Assembly (NCBI RefSeq): GCF_052065695.1
Contig: NZ_JBQHTM010000001.1
Span: forward strand, 1 to 64,000
Source: Intestinimonas sp052065695
Lineage (GTDB): Bacteria > Bacillota > Clostridia > Oscillospirales > Oscillospiraceae
DNA: 64,000 nucleotides
Reading direction: 5' to 3'
Made by a program: the position numbers and the translations under genes. The notes beneath the pieces are model-generated. The model was not told the DNA's origin. It saw only the letters and a list, made by a program, of their open reading frames with translations, and did no database searches. Every line of letters starts with the position of its first letter. The first letter of the stretch is position 1. Positions 49,361 through 59,098 of the stretch are shown here, one piece after another.

Positions 49361-51109
49361 ATGGCGAATCTCATCCAGGCCGCCAAGGATCAGGTGGCGG
49401 CCCTTACCCAGCAGGCTTACGAAAAGGCGGCTCAGGCGGGGCAGCTCCCCGGCGGGCTGGAGGTCAAGGGCTCCGTGGAGATCCCCAAGGACGTCTCCCA
49501 CGGCGACTACGCCTCCTCCTTCGCCATGGCGGGGGCCAAGGCCATGCGCATGGCGCCCCGGGCCATCGCCCAGATCATCTGCGACAACCTGGCCCTGGAG
49601 GGCAGCTTCTTCCAAAAGGTGGAGATCGCCGGCCCCGGCTTTCTGAACTTCACCCTGGGCCCCAAATGGTACGGCCAGATCATGGCCGACGTGGAGGCCG
49701 AGGGGGAGCGCTACGGCCAGAGCGACATCGGCCACGGCGAGAAGGTCATGGTGGAGTTCGTCTCCGCCAACCCCACAGGTCCCATGCACATGGGCAACGC
49801 CCGGGGCGGCGTGCTGGGCGACACCCTGGCCAACGTCCTCTCCCTGGCCGGTTATGACGTGTGGAAGGAGTTCTACGTCAACGACGCCGGCAACCAGATC
49901 CACAAGTTCGCCGTCTCCATCGACGCCCGCTACCACCAGCTCATCCTGGGGGAGGAGAACTTCCCCTTCCCCGAGGACGGCTACCACGGCGATGACATCA
50001 AGGAGCTGGCCCAGGCCTTCCGGGACAAGGAGGGCGAGGGCTGGCTGGACAAGCCCGAGGCCCAGCGCCAGGAGGCCATGGCCCAGTTCGGCCTGTCTGT
50101 GAACATCCCCAAGATGAAGAGCGACCTGCTCCGCTATAAGATCGAGTACGACCAGTGGTTCCTGGAGTCCGACCTCCACAACAGCGGCTATGTGGCCGAG
50201 ACGGTGGGCATGCTCACCGAGAAGGGCTGGACCTACGAGAAGGACGGCGCCCTGTGGCTCAACACCACCGAGCTGCTCAAGCAGAAGTATATGGCCGAGG
50301 GCAAGACCCGGGAGCAGGTGGACAAGCTGGATCTGAAGGACGACGTGCTCCGCCGGGCCAACGGCTTCTACACCTACTTCGCCGCCGACATCGCCTACCA
50401 CCGCAACAAGCTGGAGAAGCGGGGCTTCCAGAAGGCCATCAACATCTGGGGCGCCGACCACCACGGCCACGTGGCCCGGCTCCAGGCTGCCCTGGACGGC
50501 CTGGGTCTGGACGGCTCCCACCGGCTGGTGGTGGTGCTCATGCAGCTGGTCAACCTGCTCCAGGACGGCCAGCCCGTCCGCATGTCCAAGCGCTCCGGCA
50601 AGGCCATCGCCCTCCACGACCTGCTGGACGAGATCAGCGTGGACGCCGCCCGGTACTTCTTCAACTCCCGGTCCTCCACCTCCCCCCTGGACTTCGACCT
50701 GGATCTGGCCGTCCGGGAGGACTCGGACAACCCGGTCTACTACGTCCAGTACGCCCACGCCCGCATCTGCTCCATGGTGCGAAAGATGGCCGAGGAGGGG
50801 ATCGCTGTCCCCGCCGCCGCCGCTGTGGACGCCACCCTCCTCACCGAGCCCGAGGAGAAGGCCCTGCTGAAGGCCCTCTCCGAGCTGCCCGAGGAGATCC
50901 GTCTGGCTGCACGGGACTATGATCCCTCCCGGATTAACCGGTACCTGGTGGAGCTGGCGGGCAGCTTCCACCGGTTCTACAACACCTGCCGGTGCATGGT
51001 GGATAACGCCGCCCTCCGGGACGCCCGGCTGAAGCTGGCAGATACCACCCGGGCCGTCATTGCCGATGGTCTCAAGCTGCTGGGCGTGTCGGCACCTGAG
51101 AAAATGTAA
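49361..51109 (+). CDS. argS: Arginyl-tRNA synthetase
   Basis: Class I synthetase that charges tRNA-Arg. 582 aa. An N-terminal additional domain precedes the HIGH-type motif in VEFVSANPTGPMHMGNARGG. The KMSKS loop is degenerate, VRMSKRSGKAI. The C-terminal DALR anticodon-binding domain is visible (ARICSMVRKM to NTCRCMVDNAALRDARLKLADTTRAVIADGLKLLGV). Second gene of the operon with DUF1934. Confidence 0.96.
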   Translation: MANLIQAAKDQVAALTQQAYEKAAQAGQLPGGLEVKGSVEIPKDVSHGDYASSFAMAGAKAMRMAPRAIAQIICDNLALEGSFFQKVEIAGPGFLNFTLGPKWYGQIMADVEAEGERYGQSDIGHGEKVMVEFVSANPTGPMHMGNARGGVLGDTLANVLSLAGYDVWKEFYVNDAGNQIHKFAVSIDARYHQLILGEENFPFPEDGYHGDDIKELAQAFRDKEGEGWLDKPEAQRQEAMAQFGLSVNIPKMKSDLLRYKIEYDQWFLESDLHNSGYVAETVGMLTEKGWTYEKDGALWLNTTELLKQKYMAEGKTREQVDKLDLKDDVLRRANGFYTYFAADIAYHRNKLEKRGFQKAINIWGADHHGHVARLQAALDGLGLDGSHRLVVVLMQLVNLLQDGQPVRMSKRSGKAIALHDLLDEISVDAARYFFNSRSSTSPLDFDLDLAVREDSDNPVYYVQYAHARICSMVRKMAEEGIAVPAAAAVDATLLTEPEEKALLKALSELPEEIRLAARDYDPSRINRYLVELAGSFHRFYNTCRCMVDNAALRDARLKLADTTRAVIADGLKLLGVSAPEKM

Positions 51110-51126
51110 TGCGATATGAGCACGCC

Positions 51127-51160
51127 AAAGGGGCTCCGGACTTGTCCGGAGCCCCTTTTT
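51127..51160 (+). terminator. argS terminator
   Basis: AAAGGGGCTCCGGAC/GTCCGGAGCCCCTTT hairpin followed by TTG. Confidence 0.9.
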
Positions 51161-51266
51161 GAGCATGCTCGCCATAAAATGTCGGAAATAACAGAGATGA
51201 TATTGTAAAAAGTGCACAATTTCGTAGGCGAAAAACTAGAGTGTTCGGAGAAAAGAAACGGGGGCG

Positions 51267-51296
51267 TTGCAAATAAAAACGTGCTCATGTTATCAT
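51267..51296 (+). promoter_or_regulatory. Promoter of the secreted HAD gene
   Basis: TTGCAA (51267-51272) and TATCAT (51291-51296), 18-bp spacer. Confidence 0.7.
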
Positions 51297-51411
51297 CGAA
51301 TTGCCTTTACCAGGAAGGAGGAATGCCGGGATCAAAAAAGCCCCCGCAGGCGTCTGAGGGCGCCGGACTCAAATGAGACTATTTTTTTGAGTAACAGGAG
51401 GAAGGAAATAT

Positions 51412-52890
51412 ATGAAAAACCGCAAGAGCAGCAAATTGCTTGCCCTGGGCCTGGTGTTCGCGCTGGGGCTGGGTATGTCCACCGCGCTGGCCGCCGTCTC
51501 CGTCGCACCTGCCACCACCAAGGTGACCGTGGACGGACAGGCTGCGTCCGTGGAGGCGTATAACATCGACAACGGCAGCAACTACTTCAAGCTCCGTGAC
51601 TTCGCGTCCAATCTGGACTTCGGTCTTACCTGGGACGCTGCCACCGATACCGCTGCCATCGATACCACCGCCCACTATAAGCCCGATCCCACTCAGCTCA
51701 TCACCGGCAACTGGGCGCCCGCCACCCGTGCCCGCATCCAGTCCGTTATCGACGAGAATGCCGGCAAGGGCCGCTATGTGGTCTTCGATTTCGACAACAC
51801 CTCCGTGATCTTTGACGTGGAAGAGGCCCTGCTCATCTACCAGATCGAGAACCTGGCCTTCAAGATTGCCCCCGCCGACCTGGAGGGCGTGCTGGAGACC
51901 CAGATCCCCGACCTGAACACCCCCGTGGGCAAGACCGTGGACGACAAGGATGTTACTGTGGCCCAGTTGGTGGCCGACATCACCAGCGACTACAAGTGGC
52001 TCTATGAGAATTACGAGGGCTTCGGCACCGGCGGCAAGTATGACCTGAACTACATCCACGCCACCAACCAGTATCAGGATTTCGCCGCCAAGCTGCGTTA
52101 CATGTATACCTCCGTGGGCGACACCTTTGACGCCTCCGTGTCCTATCCCTGGGTTACCTACCTCTTCACCGGCATGACCCCCGACGAGGTCTATGACCTG
52201 GCCGCCGCCTCCCACAAGTACTGGGCCGACTACGGCCGCTACGCCACCGAGACCTGGACCTCCCCCGTGGAGCTGCCCGGTGAGGCCGGCGTGGTGTCCA
52301 TCAGCTTCACCACCGGCCTGACATTCACCGATGAGCTGAAGGATCTGTACGCCACCCTGATGGCCAACGACATCGACGTGTACATCGTCTCCGCCTCCTT
52401 CATCGATGTCATCCGCGCCGCCAATGAGACCATGGGCTACAACGTCCCCGAGGATCACGTCTTTGCCATGCGCAACGTGCTGGTGGACGGAAAGTATACC
52501 AACGAGTATGACTACAACTGGGGCGGCGAGGGCAAGTATGCCCAGACCCAGGCTGCCGGCAAGAGTACCATCATCACCAACTTCATCGCCCCCAAGTATG
52601 ACGGCGTTGGTCCCCTGATGGTCTTCGGCGACAGCGCCGGCGACTGGAACATGATGACCGATTGGATGGAGAAGGGCGACACCGTCCTGGGCGTCATCTT
52701 CAACCGTTACCGCAAGCCCAGCAGCGATCCCATCTGGGAGGGCTCCAACGAGGCCGCCCAGAGCATCGGCAGCGCTGATGCCCGCTTCGTGCTCCAGGGC
52801 CGCAACGAGAACACCGGTGAGCTCCGTCCCAGCGAGAAGTCCATCCTCCTGGGCACCACCGAGGAGGTCCTGGTCCGTCCCGCCCAGTAA
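51412..52890 (+). CDS. Secreted HAD-superfamily phosphatase with N-terminal copper-amine-oxidase-like module
   Basis: 492 aa. Signal peptide at residues 1-28 ending ALA. Then a module of about 60 residues (TTKVTVDGQAASVEAYNIDNGSNYFKLRDFASNL) like the copper amine oxidase N-terminal/stalk repeats of Gram-positive surface proteins. The rest is a HAD phosphatase: motif I VVFDFDNTS, motif II serine in YIVSASF, and motif IV FGDSAGDWNMM. An insertion of about 200 residues between motifs I and II should form the cap. An exported phosphoserine-phosphatase-like enzyme is unusual; the substrate is unknown. Confidence 0.85.
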   Translation: MKNRKSSKLLALGLVFALGLGMSTALAAVSVAPATTKVTVDGQAASVEAYNIDNGSNYFKLRDFASNLDFGLTWDAATDTAAIDTTAHYKPDPTQLITGNWAPATRARIQSVIDENAGKGRYVVFDFDNTSVIFDVEEALLIYQIENLAFKIAPADLEGVLETQIPDLNTPVGKTVDDKDVTVAQLVADITSDYKWLYENYEGFGTGGKYDLNYIHATNQYQDFAAKLRYMYTSVGDTFDASVSYPWVTYLFTGMTPDEVYDLAAASHKYWADYGRYATETWTSPVELPGEAGVVSISFTTGLTFTDELKDLYATLMANDIDVYIVSASFIDVIRAANETMGYNVPEDHVFAMRNVLVDGKYTNEYDYNWGGEGKYAQTQAAGKSTIITNFIAPKYDGVGPLMVFGDSAGDWNMMTDWMEKGDTVLGVIFNRYRKPSSDPIWEGSNEAAQSIGSADARFVLQGRNENTGELRPSEKSILLGTTEEVLVRPAQ

Positions 52891-52929
52891 GGCGCCGGAC
52901 CGGCCCCTGAAAAAGGAAAGACAGGAACG

Positions 52930-52965
52930 CAAGCGCCCCGGCCAACGGCCGGGGCGCTTGTTTTT
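52930..52965 (+). terminator. Terminator of the HAD gene
   Basis: CAAGCGCCCCGGCC/GGCCGGGGCGCTTG hairpin followed by TTTTT. Its tail overlaps the next promoter's -35 box. Confidence 0.92.
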
Positions 52966-52986
52966 AAGGAGCGGTTATGGTATACT
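52958..52986 (+). promoter_or_regulatory. Promoter of the homocysteine S-methyltransferase-like gene
   Basis: TTGTTT (52958-52963) and TATACT (52981-52986), 17-bp spacer. Confidence 0.78.
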
Positions 52987-53039
52987 GTGAGCCAACCAAG
53001 GCCGCTCCGGCGGCCAATACTGAGGAGGAACTGCAATTT

Positions 53040-54290
53040 ATGGAGCCCATACCCTTGTCCCTGCCCTTCCTGATGGACGGCGCCACCGGCACCGAGCTGC
53101 AAAAGCGGGGCATGCCCGTGGGGGCCTGCACGGAGCAGTGGGCCCTGGAGCACCCGGAGGCCCTGCTGGAGCTCCAGCGGGCCTATGTACACGCCGGCGC
53201 CACGGTGCTGGTCGCCCCCACCCTGGGCTGCAATGAGGGCACCCTGGAGGCCTTCGGGCTGGCCGGTCAGATGGAGGAGTATAACCGCCGCCTGGTGGCC
53301 CTCACCCGTCAGGCAGCGGAGGGGAAGGCCCTGGTGGCCGGCGACCTGGGCCCCACGGGCAAGGCCATCCCGCCCTATGGGGAGACCCCCTTTGAGGAGC
53401 TGGTGGACCTGTACGCCCGGCAGGCGGCGGTGCTGCTGTCGGCGGGGGTGGACCTCTTCCTGGTGGAGAGCGTCATGGCCATGGCGGAGGCCCGAGCGGC
53501 GGTGCTGGGCATCCGGAAGGCCGGCGGCGGGGACAGGCCCATCCTGGTGACCTGCTACTGCGACGACGAGGGGCGCACCCCCACCGGCACCGACGTGCTG
53601 GCCTGCGCCATCGTCATGCAGGGCATGGGGGTGACCGCCTTCGGCCTCAACTGCGTGGACCCGGCGGTGGCCGAGGAGCAGCTCACCCGGCTCCATCTCT
53701 ATACGGATATGCCCCTCATCGCCGAGCCCTGCGCCGGGGAACCGACAGAGGGTCCGGACGGGCAGTTCATCTACCCGGACAATGTGGAGGAATTCGCCCA
53801 GCGTGTGCCCAGCTGGGCGGCGGCGGGGGTGCGGATCTTCGGCGGCTGCTGCGGCACTCACCCCGGCCACATCGCGGCCATCCACAGGGCCATGGACGGC
53901 ATCGACTTTGCCGCCTTCCCCCCGGTGGTGAAGGACCCCGACGTCATCCCCTGCGCCAGCGAGAAGGAGGCCCGCTTCATTACCCCCGATGTGGACGTGG
54001 GGGAGACCATCGAGTGTGGGCCCGGCCTGATGGAGGAGATACTGGAGGCCGAGGAGGTGCGTCCGGTGGGCGCCCTGCGCATCGCCATTCTGGAGGAGGA
54101 CGACGTGTCCATCTTTGCCGAGGAGCAGTACGCCATCAAGGACGCCCTTTGCCTTTGGTCCGACGTGCCGGAGCTTATGGAGGCGGCCCTTCGGGTCTAC
54201 CAGGGTCGGGCCTTCTACGACGGCACCGCTGACCTGGAGCCCGAAGTGCTGGAGCGGCTGAGCCGGGAGTACGGCCTTATCTTGCTGTGA
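53040..54290 (+). CDS. Homocysteine S-methyltransferase-family protein with C-terminal extension
   Basis: 416 aa from the ATG at 53040 with GAGGAGG upstream; an in-frame ATG at 52977 lies inside the promoter and was rejected. Residues 1-285 form the Hcy-binding barrel: LMDGATGTELQKRG, GLNCVDP with the first zinc Cys, and IFGGCCGTHPGH with the zinc Cys pair. The last 130 residues are not in simple BhmT/MmuM enzymes; the end, DVPELMEAALRVYQGRAFYDGTADL, resembles a fragment of the pterin-binding domain that follows this barrel in MetH. The methyl donor is uncertain. Thirty-eight bp upstream of the sigma-54 activator and probably co-transcribed. Confidence 0.85.
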   Translation: MEPIPLSLPFLMDGATGTELQKRGMPVGACTEQWALEHPEALLELQRAYVHAGATVLVAPTLGCNEGTLEAFGLAGQMEEYNRRLVALTRQAAEGKALVAGDLGPTGKAIPPYGETPFEELVDLYARQAAVLLSAGVDLFLVESVMAMAEARAAVLGIRKAGGGDRPILVTCYCDDEGRTPTGTDVLACAIVMQGMGVTAFGLNCVDPAVAEEQLTRLHLYTDMPLIAEPCAGEPTEGPDGQFIYPDNVEEFAQRVPSWAAAGVRIFGGCCGTHPGHIAAIHRAMDGIDFAAFPPVVKDPDVIPCASEKEARFITPDVDVGETIECGPGLMEEILEAEEVRPVGALRIAILEEDDVSIFAEEQYAIKDALCLWSDVPELMEAALRVYQGRAFYDGTADLEPEVLERLSREYGLILL

Positions 54291-54328
54291 CCGAAGCCCC
54301 GCCGGGCGGGGAGGAGGAGGGTGTGTAA

Positions 54329-55658
<1,330 letters not shown>

Positions 55659-55678
<20 letters not shown>

Positions 55679-55708
55679 AAAATTTTGCACCTGCAAAAAA
55701 TTTTGCGG
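55659..55708 (+). promoter_or_regulatory. Tandem candidate activator-binding sites (UAS)
   Basis: Three related units: TGCAAAAATTTGACC (from 55659), TGTAAAAAATTTTGCACC (from 55674) and TGCAAAAAATTTTGCGGG (from 55692). The third is a near-perfect palindrome GCAAAA-2 nt-TTTTGC. They end about 110 bp upstream of the sigma-54 promoter, the usual distance for enhancer-binding proteins. Confidence 0.72.
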
Positions 55709-55726
55709 GGTATATCGGATGAAACG

Positions 55727-55804
55727 GGCCGTCAAGGTCCCACTCGTCGAGGGTGCCAAACAGGCAAAACCCGGTGATGAGAGGGCCTTGACGGCCTTTT
55801 GTTG
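55727..55804 (+). terminator. Long hairpin terminator after the activator gene
   Basis: GGCCGTCAAGG (55727-55737) pairs with CCTTGACGGCC (55786-55796). An inner CTCGTC/GATGAG stem extends it, and TTTTGTTG follows. It lies between the activator sites and the sigma-54 promoter. Confidence 0.8.
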
Positions 55805-55818
55805 TAAAAATACACGAT

Positions 55819-55835
55819 TTGGCACCGGGCTTGCT
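55819..55835 (+). promoter_or_regulatory. Sigma-54 (-24/-12) promoter of the amidohydrolase-brnQ operon
   Basis: TTGGCAC-5 nt-TTGCT is an essentially perfect match to the sigma-54 consensus, with GG at 55821-55822 and GC at 55833-55834, 12 bp apart. Transcription would start near 55846, about 37 nt before the amidohydrolase start. Confidence 0.92.
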
Positions 55836-55882
55836 CCTATATAAGCTGTAAAACTTGCCGAAGGGCGGAAAGGGCGAGGGAT

Positions 55883-57475
55883 TTGAAACGACTTTGGTAC
55901 AACGGACGGGTGGTCTCCATGGACAGCCGGATGAGCCGCTGGGAAGCGGTGGGCACCGATGAAGATCGGATCGTCTATCTGGGGAATAGCACCCAGGCAC
56001 TGACCATGGATTGGGATGAGAAGCGGGATCTGGAGGGAGCCATGGTGCTGCCCGCCTTCAACGATACCCACATGCACATGCTCTACTACGCCATGTTCCA
56101 AAAGAACGTGGCCCTCTTCGGGGTGGACTCCATCGAGACCATTGTGGAGCGGTGCCGGGAGAGGATCGAGAAGAACCATCCCGACTATCTGCTGGGAATG
56201 GGCTGGAACCAGGAGACCCTGGCGGAGGGTCGGATGCCCCAGCGGGAGGACATGGACCGCATCTCCACCGAGATTCCGGTGTGTATGCTGCGCGCCTGCG
56301 CCCACATCGCAGCCTGCAACAGTGTGATGCTGGAGCGCATCCGTGCCCTCCGGGGGGTGGACCCGGAGACCATGAGCCATGTGGATTTCATTCACGGCCT
56401 GCTGCGGGAGGACGCCATGCGGCTCTATATGGAGGTCTTCCCCAAGGCGGACGACGACTACGTCCGGGAGCTCATCGAGATCGGGCAGCGGGACCTGAAC
56501 GCCGCCGGCATCACCTGCGTCCACTCTGACGACCTGAAGGTGATTGCCGGCATGGACCCCGTCCATCTGGTAGAGCTGTTCCGGGACATGGAGGCCCAGG
56601 GGCGGCTCACCGTCCGGGTCTACGAGCAGAGCCTGGTGGACCAGACTGATTTTGACCGCTTCCTCGCCGTGCGGGGGGACCCGGCGGACCGGACCAGCCT
56701 TTTCCGGGTGGGACCCCGCAAGCTGCTCCAGGACGGCTCCCTGGGGGCCAAGTCCGCCGAGATGATCGACGGCTATGTGGATGACCGGGACAACCACGGT
56801 ATCCCCATCTATACCGAGGAGGAGCTCTACACCTGGATCAAGGCCGCCCATGACTGTCACATGGACGTGGCGGTCCACGCCATCGGTGACCTGGCCCTGA
56901 AAAAGGTGTGCGACGCCATCGAGCGGGCGGAGAAGGAGAACCCCTGGCCCGATCACCGCCACGGCATCGTCCACGCCCAGACCACCACCCCGGCTCTCCT
57001 CCGTCGGATGCAGGAGTTGGGGCTCCAGGCCTACATCCAGCCCATCTTCATCGACGCCGACATGCACATCATCGAGCAGAGGGTGGGCCCTGAGCACGCA
57101 AAGGACTGCTATAACTGGAAGGCCATGGAGGACCTGGGCCTGCGGGTGAGCGGTGGCTCCGACTGCCCGGTGGAGCCCTTCAACGTGCTGGACAACATGC
57201 GCGCGGCCATCACCCGGGAGGACCGGGCGGGTACCATGACCTACCTGCCCGAGCAGGCTCTGAGCGTGGAGCAAGCCGTCCGCCTCTTCACCTCCGACGC
57301 GGCCTGGGCCGGCCGGGACGAGGATGTTCGGGGCACCCTGGAGCCGGGCAAGCTGGCCGACCTGGTGGTGCTGGACAGGGACCTCTTTGAGACGGAGCCC
57401 CGGGACTTCCCCAAGGTCCGGGTGCTGGAGGCGGTGCTCAATGGCCGGACGGTTTACAGCGGTGAGAAGAAATAA
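55883..57475 (+). CDS. Amidohydrolase family protein (YtcJ-like)
   Basis: 530 aa from a TTG at 55883 with GGAAAGG upstream; the frame has no better start. Metal-dependent hydrolase barrel: PAFNDTHMHM (HxH ligands), LLQDGSLGAKSAEM, MDVAVHAIGDLAL, HRHGIVHAQTTTPALL and VSGGSDCPVEPFNVLDNMRAAIT. YtcJ-type enzymes cleave amides, but the substrate is open. Behind a sigma-54 promoter and followed by a branched-chain amino acid carrier, so an amino-acid-derived amide is a reasonable guess. Confidence 0.9.
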   Translation: MKRLWYNGRVVSMDSRMSRWEAVGTDEDRIVYLGNSTQALTMDWDEKRDLEGAMVLPAFNDTHMHMLYYAMFQKNVALFGVDSIETIVERCRERIEKNHPDYLLGMGWNQETLAEGRMPQREDMDRISTEIPVCMLRACAHIAACNSVMLERIRALRGVDPETMSHVDFIHGLLREDAMRLYMEVFPKADDDYVRELIEIGQRDLNAAGITCVHSDDLKVIAGMDPVHLVELFRDMEAQGRLTVRVYEQSLVDQTDFDRFLAVRGDPADRTSLFRVGPRKLLQDGSLGAKSAEMIDGYVDDRDNHGIPIYTEEELYTWIKAAHDCHMDVAVHAIGDLALKKVCDAIERAEKENPWPDHRHGIVHAQTTTPALLRRMQELGLQAYIQPIFIDADMHIIEQRVGPEHAKDCYNWKAMEDLGLRVSGGSDCPVEPFNVLDNMRAAITREDRAGTMTYLPEQALSVEQAVRLFTSDAAWAGRDEDVRGTLEPGKLADLVVLDRDLFETEPRDFPKVRVLEAVLNGRTVYSGEKK

Positions 57476-57502
57476 GGTAAGAGGGCAGAAGGAGGAGACA
57501 GC

Positions 57503-58828
57503 ATGAAGAAGAAAAACTTTTTCAAGGACATCATCATTGTGGGCCTGGCCCTGTTCGCCACCATGTTCGGAGCGGGCAACCTCATCTTCCCCCCGCAGAT
57601 TGGCCTGTTCAGCGGTACCCAGTGGGGGCTGGGCGCGCTGGGCCTGCTGCTGGGCGGCATCGTACTGCCGGTGCTGGCCCTGTGGGCGGTCAACAACGTG
57701 GGTGAGAACGCCCAGGACCTGATGGGCCACGTGTCCCCCTGGTGCTATAACGCCTACTACCTGATCGGCTGCACCTTCATCGCCATGGGTTCCACCCTAC
57801 CCAGGAGTGCCGCTACCACCCATGAGCTGGCCATTCAGCCCCTGTTCGGCAATGTACCTATCTGGATCACGGTCGTCGTGTTCTTTGTCCTGGTGTACTT
57901 CTTCGCCTGTGATTCCAATTCCGTCATCGACAAGCTGGGCAAATACATGACGCCCATCCTGGTCGTGCTGCTGGCCATCGTGCTCATCAAGGGTGTGATC
58001 AGCCCTGTGGGGGAGCCCATTGACACGGGGATCGCCAACCCCTTCGGCGACGCCATCCTTACCGCCTACAACACCGGTGACCTGACAGTGGGCATCATGT
58101 TTGCCGGCGTCATCCTGATGGATCTGCGCCGTCGTGGCTACAGCGGAAAGGACAGCAAACGGGGCGGCTTTTTGGCCGGTCTGGTCTCCATCGTGGTGCT
58201 CTTCGCCGTCTATGGTACCCTGACCTATATCGGCGCCTGCGCCAGCTCCATCTATCCCCAGGACACTGCCCAGACGGCTCTGCTCTCCGGCATCATCCGG
58301 CAGATCATGGGCACCGCCGGCATGGCCTGCCTGGGCTGTGCGGTGGCCCTGGCCTGCCTGACCACCGCCGTGGGCATCGGCACCACCGCCGTCAGCTTTT
58401 TCTATGATTTCTTCAAGCACAAGGTGCCCTATCGGGTACTGATGCTCATCGCCTGCCTGATCGGTGTGTTCATGGGTATCACCGGTGTGCAGAATCTGGT
58501 AAACTACGTCACCCCCATCTTCCTGGTGGTCTATCCCGCCCTGATCGTCATGACCGCATTGGGCCTGCTCAACAACTTCCTCCCGAACGACGGCCCCTAT
58601 AAGGGCGGCGTGCTGATGGCGGTGGTGGTGAGCTTAGGTGACGCGGTGCTCAGTGTGAACCCCAACATCGGATGGCTGAAAGGCCTGATGTCCTGTTTCC
58701 CCTTCTCCGGTCTGGGCTTTGCCTGGGTGGTCCCCACGCTGATCGGTATGATTGTGGGTGCGGTGATCTGCCGGGGCCGTCCCAAGTATCAGCCCGCCGA
58801 TGTCGGGGAGGAGGCCGCACAGTCCTGA
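57503..58828 (+). CDS. brnQ: Branched-chain amino acid:cation symporter (LIVCS family)
   Basis: 441 aa, 12 predicted helices. N-terminal DIIIVGLALFATMFGAGNLIFPPQIGLFSG is the LIVCS signature. SKRGGFLAGLVSIVVLFAVYGTLTYIGA and CLTTAVGIGTTAVSFFYDFF follow the family pattern. Imports Leu, Ile and Val with Na+ or H+. Strong AAGGAGGAG site; 27 bp after the amidohydrolase, same sigma-54 operon. Confidence 0.93.
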   Translation: MKKKNFFKDIIIVGLALFATMFGAGNLIFPPQIGLFSGTQWGLGALGLLLGGIVLPVLALWAVNNVGENAQDLMGHVSPWCYNAYYLIGCTFIAMGSTLPRSAATTHELAIQPLFGNVPIWITVVVFFVLVYFFACDSNSVIDKLGKYMTPILVVLLAIVLIKGVISPVGEPIDTGIANPFGDAILTAYNTGDLTVGIMFAGVILMDLRRRGYSGKDSKRGGFLAGLVSIVVLFAVYGTLTYIGACASSIYPQDTAQTALLSGIIRQIMGTAGMACLGCAVALACLTTAVGIGTTAVSFFYDFFKHKVPYRVLMLIACLIGVFMGITGVQNLVNYVTPIFLVVYPALIVMTALGLLNNFLPNDGPYKGGVLMAVVVSLGDAVLSVNPNIGWLKGLMSCFPFSGLGFAWVVPTLIGMIVGAVICRGRPKYQPADVGEEAAQS

Positions 58829-58860
58829 GTCTTACCCTGGGTAGTGCGACACAAGTAAAA

Positions 58861-58893
58861 AGAACGCCGCCGGCACTGCCGGCGGCGTTCTCG
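58861..58893 (+). terminator. Terminator of the amidohydrolase-brnQ operon
   Basis: AGAACGCCGCCGGC/GCCGGCGGCGTTCT hairpin; the T-run is weak (CGTGTTT). Confidence 0.75.
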
Positions 58894-58899
58894 TGTTTA

Positions 58900-58940
58900 A
58901 AATAAAAAACATGACCGCAAAGCAAAGCTTTGCGGTCATG
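58900..58940 (-). terminator. Terminator of the tRNA-Leu gene
   Basis: CATGACCGCAAAG/CTTTGCGGTCATG stem followed on the minus strand by TTTTTTATTTT, right after the tRNA 3' end. Confidence 0.88.
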
Positions 58941-59027
58941 TGGTGCGCGAGGCGGGAGTCGAACCCGCACGCCCTTGCGAGCACTGGCACCTGAAGCCAG
59001 CGAGTCTACCAATTCCACCACTCGCGC
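58941..59027 (-). tRNA. tRNA-Leu (anticodon CAG)
   Basis: Acceptor arms GCGCGAG and CTCGCGC pair perfectly. The anticodon stem CTGGC/GCCAG encloses TTCAGGT, giving anticodon CAG. A long variable arm, as in class II tRNAs, and the T-loop GGTTCGACTCC are present. The CCA end is encoded (58941-58943). Confidence 0.96.
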
Positions 59028-59098
59028 AAGTGGTTTGGCGGTTTTTGCTTTCGTGTTGCTCAACGCAAGAAGTATATTACCATAGGCGTGGGGAGATG

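Larger units (their letters stand above)
51110..51411 (+). other. Intergenic region: terminator, promoter and leader
   Basis: Contains the argS terminator, about 100 bp of AT-rich sequence, the promoter of the HAD gene and a roughly 115-nt leader. A 17-codon ORF (ATG at 51323, ending TGA 51376) is poorly placed relative to its ribosome site. No larger gene seen. Confidence 0.5.

Noticed and set aside
49205..51217. 670-codon minus-strand ORF opposite argS
   Set aside because: Shadow of argS with no start signals; argS has all family motifs.
51323..51376. 17-codon upstream ORF before the HAD gene
   Set aside because: The ribosome site is only two bases from the ATG and the peptide has no stalling-type residue bias.
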